Below, piece after piece: positions 4,450 through 7,506 of a DNA stretch of 7,506 bases (the first letter of the stretch is position 1; every line of letters begins with the position of its first letter). Source of the DNA: Leptofilum sp050292445 (GTDB lineage Bacteria; Chloroflexota; Anaerolineae; Promineifilales; Promineifilaceae); contig JBNKLQ010000290.1 of NCBI GenBank assembly GCA_050292445.1, positions 1 to 7,506 of the forward strand. Reading direction: 5' to 3'. A model generated the notes under the pieces. The model searched no databases. It saw nothing but the letters and a program-made list of their open reading frames with translations, and had not been told where the DNA came from. The translations under genes were made by a program, and so were the position numbers.

Positions 4450-7146
4450 TTACGACTTTAAGAAGTTGCGTAAAACGGTGTGCAGGATGCCACCGTTGCG
4501 GTAGTAATCCACCTCAACCGGCGTATCAATCCGGCAAAGCGTGTCGAAGGTGATGGTACGGCCGTCTGGTTTCACCGCCTTCACCGTAATTTTCTGCAAA
4601 GGCTTCACCTCATCCGTCAAATTCACCGTGGAGTACGTCTCCGTGCCGTCCAGCCCTAGCGATGCTGGTGTTTCACCATCGGCAAACTGCAAAGGCAGCA
4701 CGCCCATGCCCACCAGATTGCTGCGATGAATCCGCTCGTAGCTCTCAGCGATAACCATCTTCACACCCAACAGCAAAGTGCCCTTAGCCGCCCAGTCGCG
4801 CGAGCTGCCCATACCGTAATCCTTGCCAGCCAACACCACCAGCGGCGTGCCATCTTCTTTGTACTTCAACGAAGCATCGTACATCGTGGTTACTTCGCCA
4901 GTGGGCAAATATTTCGACCAGCCGCCCTCAGTGCCCGGGGCCATCTGGTTGCGCAGCCGCACGTTGGCAAACGTGCCGCGCGTCATCACCCGGTCATTAC
5001 CCCGCCGCGAGCCATAAGAGTTGAAATATGGCGGTGCCACGTCATGCTCCTGCAAATATTCCGCTGCCGGGCTGTTGCGCGAAATCGCCCCGGCTGGCGA
5101 GATGTGGTCTGTGGTCACCGAATCGCCCACTTTCACCAACACGCGTGCATCTTCGATGTTGGTGATGGGCAGCACCTCTGGCGTCAATTCGGTAAAGAAC
5201 GGCGGCTCCTGAATGTAAGTAGATTCATCGCTCCAGGCATAAATTTCGCCACCATGCACTGGAATTTCGTTCCACTCCTCATTGCCATCGTAGACATTGC
5301 CGTACTCGTGGCGGAACATGTCGGCCGACATCGTTTTCAGGACAGTATCGCTGACTTCCTGGCTGCTGGGCCAGATGTCTTTCAGATAAATTGGCTCGCC
5401 AGCCTCATTGGTGCCAATGGGATCAGTCGTCAGGTCGATGTCCGTCGTTCCGGCCAGGGCGTAGGCCACCACCAGCGGCGGAGAGGCTAAATAGTTGGTC
5501 TTGGTCAACGGATGCACCCGCCCTTCAAAGTTGCGGTTCCCGCTCAATACGGAGGAAACCACCAGATCGCCTGCCTGGATAGCGTTACTCACCGGTTCCG
5601 GCAGCGGGCCAGAGTTGCCAATGCAGGTGGTGCAGCCAAAGCCCACGATGTGGAAGCCCAGCTTCTCCAGGTAAGGCATCAGGCCCGATTTCTTGAGATA
5701 ATCTTCTACCACGCGGGAGCCGGGGGCCAAACTGGTTTTGACGTAAGGATGAACTTTTAAGCCAGCTTCCACCGCTTTTTTGGCGACCAATCCTGCACCC
5801 AGCATCACGCTGGGATTAGAGGTGTTGGTGCAGCTGGTGATGGCCGCTATGACGACTGCGCCATGCCCAATTTCAACGTCGTGACCATTGGAGACAGTTG
5901 CTGTCCGGGTTAATTCTTCTTCTTTCAAACCAAGCCCCTGTGGACCTTGCGGTGCCAATAGCGACTCGCGATATTTGCTTTTCATGTCAGAGAGGGCAAT
6001 GCGGTCCTGCGGCCGTTTTGGCCCGGCCAAACTGGGCAAAACAGTCCCCAAATCCAACTCCACCACGTCGGTAAATTCAGGGTCAGGCATATCGTTGGTG
6101 CGGAAGAGACCTTGAGCCTTGGTGTATTTTTCCACCAGATCGACCAATTCATCAGAACGGCCGGTGCTGCGCATGTAGTTTAGCGTCTCATCATCCACCG
6201 GGAAGTAGCCGACGGTAGCACCATATTCGGGGCACATGTTAGCAATGGTCGCCCGGTCAGCCAGGGTCATGCTGCTGAGGCCTGGGCCGAAGAATTCAAC
6301 AAACTTGCCCACCACGCCCTTTTTGCGCAGCAGTTCAGTAACCACCAGCACCAAGTCGGTGGCGGTGGCCCCTTCAGGCATTGCGCCAGTCAAGCGTACC
6401 CCAATCACCTCTGGGGTGAGCATGTAGATTGGCTGGCCCAGCATGACAGCTTCTGCCTCAATGCCGCCCACACCCCAGCCCAGAACGCCCAGGCCGTTGA
6501 TCATTGTCGTGTGAGAGTCGGTCCCTACCAAACTATCTGGAAAAGCCACAGTATCGTCGCCTTCGGATCGTGTCATCACAACCTTGCCCAAATATTCCAG
6601 ATTCACCTGATGAACAATGCCGGTAGCCGGAGGTACCACGCTGAAGTTTTTGAACGCTTCCTTACCCCACTTGAGGAACTCGTACCGCTCCCGGTTACGC
6701 ACAAATTCGCGCTCGGCATTGAAAAAGAGGGCGGCAGCAGAGCCAAACTGATCTACTTGCACCGAATGATCAATGACCAGATCCACAGGCACGATAGGAT
6801 TGATTTTCTTGGGATCGCCGCCCAGCCGGGCCATCGCCGAACGCATCGCCGCCAAATCAACGACGGCGGGCACGCCAGTAAAATCCTGCAAGATAACGCG
6901 CCCTGGCTTGAAGGGTAGCTCATCTCTTTTTGGATTTTTGGCGTTCCATTTTGCCAGATTTTCCACATCTTCGGGGTTGACTTCGTAGCCATCGCAAGTG
7001 CGCAGCAAAGCCTCCAGCAGCACTTTGATGGAGAATGGCAGACGGTCGATATCGCCAAACTGGGATAGTTTTGCCAACTGATAGTAGGTGACGTCAGTGC
7101 CGGGAAGCTGCGCCCGGGCACCGAAATGGTCAAATAGTTTGCTCAT
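4450..7146 (-). CDS. acnA: Aconitate hydratase, AcnA/IRP type
   Basis: 898 residues, the normal length for the AcnA/IRP1 family. It interconverts citrate and isocitrate through cis-aconitate in the TCA cycle, in the cytoplasm, using a [4Fe-4S] cluster. The three cluster ligands are visible: Cys439 in AITSCTNTSNPSVM and Cys505 and Cys508 in GFGCTTCIGNSGPL. Other family signatures are DSLVGTDSHTTMINGLGVLG (about 204-223), SVLSGNRNFEGRVHP (532-546), GDSVTTDHISPAG (674-686), GSRRGNDRVMTRGTFANVR (712-730) and AGKDYGMGSSRDWAAKG (773-789, with the active-site Ser/Arg). Start: ATG 7146 (MSKLFDHFGARAQL), with GAGGT 6 nt upstream and a TATAAT box 44 nt upstream; the frame is open for 52 more codons but those carry no signal or homology. 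It is monocistronic by appearance, with hairpins after its TAA. The domain order (large N-terminal domain, linker, C-terminal swivel domain) is complete and I see no defect. Confidence 0.97.
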   Translation of the reverse strand: MSKLFDHFGARAQLPGTDVTYYQLAKLSQFGDIDRLPFSIKVLLEALLRTCDGYEVNPEDVENLAKWNAKNPKRDELPFKPGRVILQDFTGVPAVVDLAAMRSAMARLGGDPKKINPIVPVDLVIDHSVQVDQFGSAAALFFNAEREFVRNRERYEFLKWGKEAFKNFSVVPPATGIVHQVNLEYLGKVVMTRSEGDDTVAFPDSLVGTDSHTTMINGLGVLGWGVGGIEAEAVMLGQPIYMLTPEVIGVRLTGAMPEGATATDLVLVVTELLRKKGVVGKFVEFFGPGLSSMTLADRATIANMCPEYGATVGYFPVDDETLNYMRSTGRSDELVDLVEKYTKAQGLFRTNDMPDPEFTDVVELDLGTVLPSLAGPKRPQDRIALSDMKSKYRESLLAPQGPQGLGLKEEELTRTATVSNGHDVEIGHGAVVIAAITSCTNTSNPSVMLGAGLVAKKAVEAGLKVHPYVKTSLAPGSRVVEDYLKKSGLMPYLEKLGFHIVGFGCTTCIGNSGPLPEPVSNAIQAGDLVVSSVLSGNRNFEGRVHPLTKTNYLASPPLVVAYALAGTTDIDLTTDPIGTNEAGEPIYLKDIWPSSQEVSDTVLKTMSADMFRHEYGNVYDGNEEWNEIPVHGGEIYAWSDESTYIQEPPFFTELTPEVLPITNIEDARVLVKVGDSVTTDHISPAGAISRNSPAAEYLQEHDVAPPYFNSYGSRRGNDRVMTRGTFANVRLRNQMAPGTEGGWSKYLPTGEVTTMYDASLKYKEDGTPLVVLAGKDYGMGSSRDWAAKGTLLLGVKMVIAESYERIHRSNLVGMGVLPLQFADGETPASLGLDGTETYSTVNLTDEVKPLQKITVKAVKPDGRTITFDTLCRIDTPVEVDYYRNGGILHTVLRNFLKS

Positions 7147-7152
7147 GTTAAT

Positions 7153-7157
7153 ACCTC
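7153..7157 (-). promoter_or_regulatory. Ribosome binding site fixing the aconitase start
   Basis: The complement reads GAGGT, 6 nt before ATG 7146-7144. It supports this start over the longer open frame, which extends upstream to 7302 across the promoter. Confidence 0.75.
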
Positions 7158-7189
7158 TTGTGTTTTGATTACGGTTGTGACTTGAAGGT

Positions 7190-7217
7190 ATTATAGCGGA
7201 AATGATGATGGGGCAAA
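7190..7217 (-). promoter_or_regulatory. Aconitase promoter (sigma70-like)
   Basis: A perfect -10 TATAAT is the complement of 7190-7195. About 15-16 bp upstream lies TTGCCC or TTTGCC (7211-7217), a partial -35. Transcription would start near 7183, leaving a 5' UTR of about 37 nt. The -35 end overlaps the 14-bp palindrome at 7214-7227, so a protein bound there would affect this promoter. Confidence 0.5.
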
Positions 7218-7227
7218 CGGCCGTTTG
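7214..7227. repeat. 14-bp perfect palindrome with ACGGCCGT core in the divergent promoter region
   Basis: CAAACGGCCGTTTG is fully self-complementary and lies between the aconitase gene and the Lrp-like gene, at the -35 region of the former. A second copy of the core (AACGGCCGT, 7261-7269) lies 45 bp away, closer to the other gene. The core is the window-wide octamer, so it may be part of that repeat family rather than a dedicated operator. Confidence 0.6.
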
Positions 7228-7316
7228 GCCAGGATTATCTAAACGGGAGAATTTTTGCCGAACGGCCGTCTTACAGATAAGGTTATATGGTCTATTTCTC
7301 ACAAAAGGAGTCGATC

Positions 7317-7506
7317 ATGGTCAGTACAGTTGTTTTGCTCAATGTGGAACCTGGAAAAATCAACGAAGTGGGCAACCGTTTGGCAGAATTAAAGGGGATT
7401 AGCGAGGTGTTTTCAGTAGGCGGCCGTTTTGACCTGGTAGCCATCATTCGTGTGCCGGACAACGACACAATGGCTGAGCTGGTCACAGAAAAGATGCTCA
7501 CCGTGC
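7317..7506 (+). CDS. Partial stand-alone Lrp/AsnC ligand-binding (RAM) domain protein
   Basis: 63 residues are visible from ATG 7317, with AAGGAG 6 nt upstream (7305-7310); the C-terminus lies beyond the right edge. The sequence MVSTVVLLNVEPGKINEVGN (1-20), then LAELKGISEVFSVGGRFDL (about 22-40) and VAIIRVPDNDTMAELVTEKM, matches the C-terminal effector domain of Lrp/AsnC regulators: beta-strand, helix, G-x-x-x-V, the G(R)(F/Y)D(L) turn and a second strand. No helix-turn-helix precedes it, because the domain starts at residue 2. Proteins of this kind are usually about 75-80 residues and are thought to bind amino acids or to modulate full-length Lrp partners. It is divergent from the aconitase gene across 170 nt. 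Confidence 0.85.
   Translation, partial: MVSTVVLLNVEPGKINEVGNRLAELKGISEVFSVGGRFDLVAIIRVPDNDTMAELVTEKMLTV

Larger units (their letters stand above)
107..7426. repeat. Dispersed palindromic octamer ACGGCCGT (12 copies) and its CGGCCG core (23 copies)
   Basis: Complete ACGGCCGT starts at 107, 388, 2433, 2863, 3220, 3588, 3777, 4223, 4326, 4558, 7217 and 7262. Further CGGCCG cores start at 471, 2113, 2269, 2314, 2371, 2410, 3748, 5322, 6010, 6158 and 7421. For a given octamer about 0.11 occurrences would be expected in 7.5 kb with equal base use, so the excess is about 100-fold. Copies lie in genes of both strands, in linkers, in a lipobox, in a terminator loop and in a promoter. In coding sequence they give recurring T-A-V or G-R peptides. 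The pattern resembles the HIP1 octamer of cyanobacteria. Counts were made by eye. Confidence 0.85.

Noticed and set aside
4726..5490. Plus-strand reading frame of 254 codons opposite aconitase
   Set aside because: It is antisense to a highly conserved gene, has no resemblance to any family and lacks a ribosome binding site; it is a shadow frame.
7147..7302. 52-codon extension of aconitase
   Set aside because: It covers the TATAAT promoter and the ribosome binding site; AcnA proteins normally start near MSKLFDHFG.

Overview
The window looks like a chromosomal stretch from a free-living bacterium, most plausibly a member of the Chloroflexota (Anaerolineae/Caldilineae-like). This is inference from three things: several small lipoproteins with a Leu-rich signal, a lipobox Cys and Pro/Thr/Glu-rich linkers; a stand-alone Lrp/AsnC ligand-binding protein; and an extreme abundance of the palindrome ACGGCCGT (12 copies). 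No CRISPR array, IS element, tRNA or rRNA was seen.

Layout. Positions 1-2542 hold three minus-strand genes that may be co-transcribed: a DsbA-like/cyclophilin fusion lipoprotein (2542 to 1244), a lipoprotein made of two tandem copies of one module (1164 to 451), and the N-terminal 140 residues of a glycoside-hydrolase-like protein that runs off the left edge (421 to 1). Divergent from them, across a 278-base promoter region, is a plus-strand lipoprotein with a CxxCxC motif (2821 to 3390). It converges on a minus-strand beta-lactamase-like serine hydrolase (4273 to 3431), with a shared hairpin terminator between the two. Next is an aconitase of the AcnA type (7146 to 4450, minus), followed by two tandem terminator hairpins. 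At the right edge the start of an Lrp/AsnC ligand-binding-domain gene (7317 onward, plus) diverges from the aconitase gene.

Main observation. The DsbA-cyclophilin gene has a single in-frame TGA (2239-2237, minus) exactly where the first Cys of the thioredoxin-fold CxxC is expected: ...EYGDFQ-U-PGC-AGFSP.... Frame and homology continue intact for 330 codons. The 55 nucleotides just after the TGA can fold into a compact three-way junction with 22 base pairs. Its 3'-proximal hairpin has a GG-containing apical loop about 37-38 nt from the TGA, close to what is expected of a bacterial SECIS element. I read this as a probable selenoprotein: a 432-residue, membrane-anchored, extracytoplasmic UxxC oxidoreductase fused to a prolyl isomerase. 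The alternatives are a point-mutated gene or a sequencing error.

How the genes work together. The left half encodes extracytoplasmic proteins for folding or redox and for envelope or carbohydrate functions. Aconitase is central metabolism (TCA cycle). The Lrp-like domain may sense amino acids. Any functional link between the halves is unproven.
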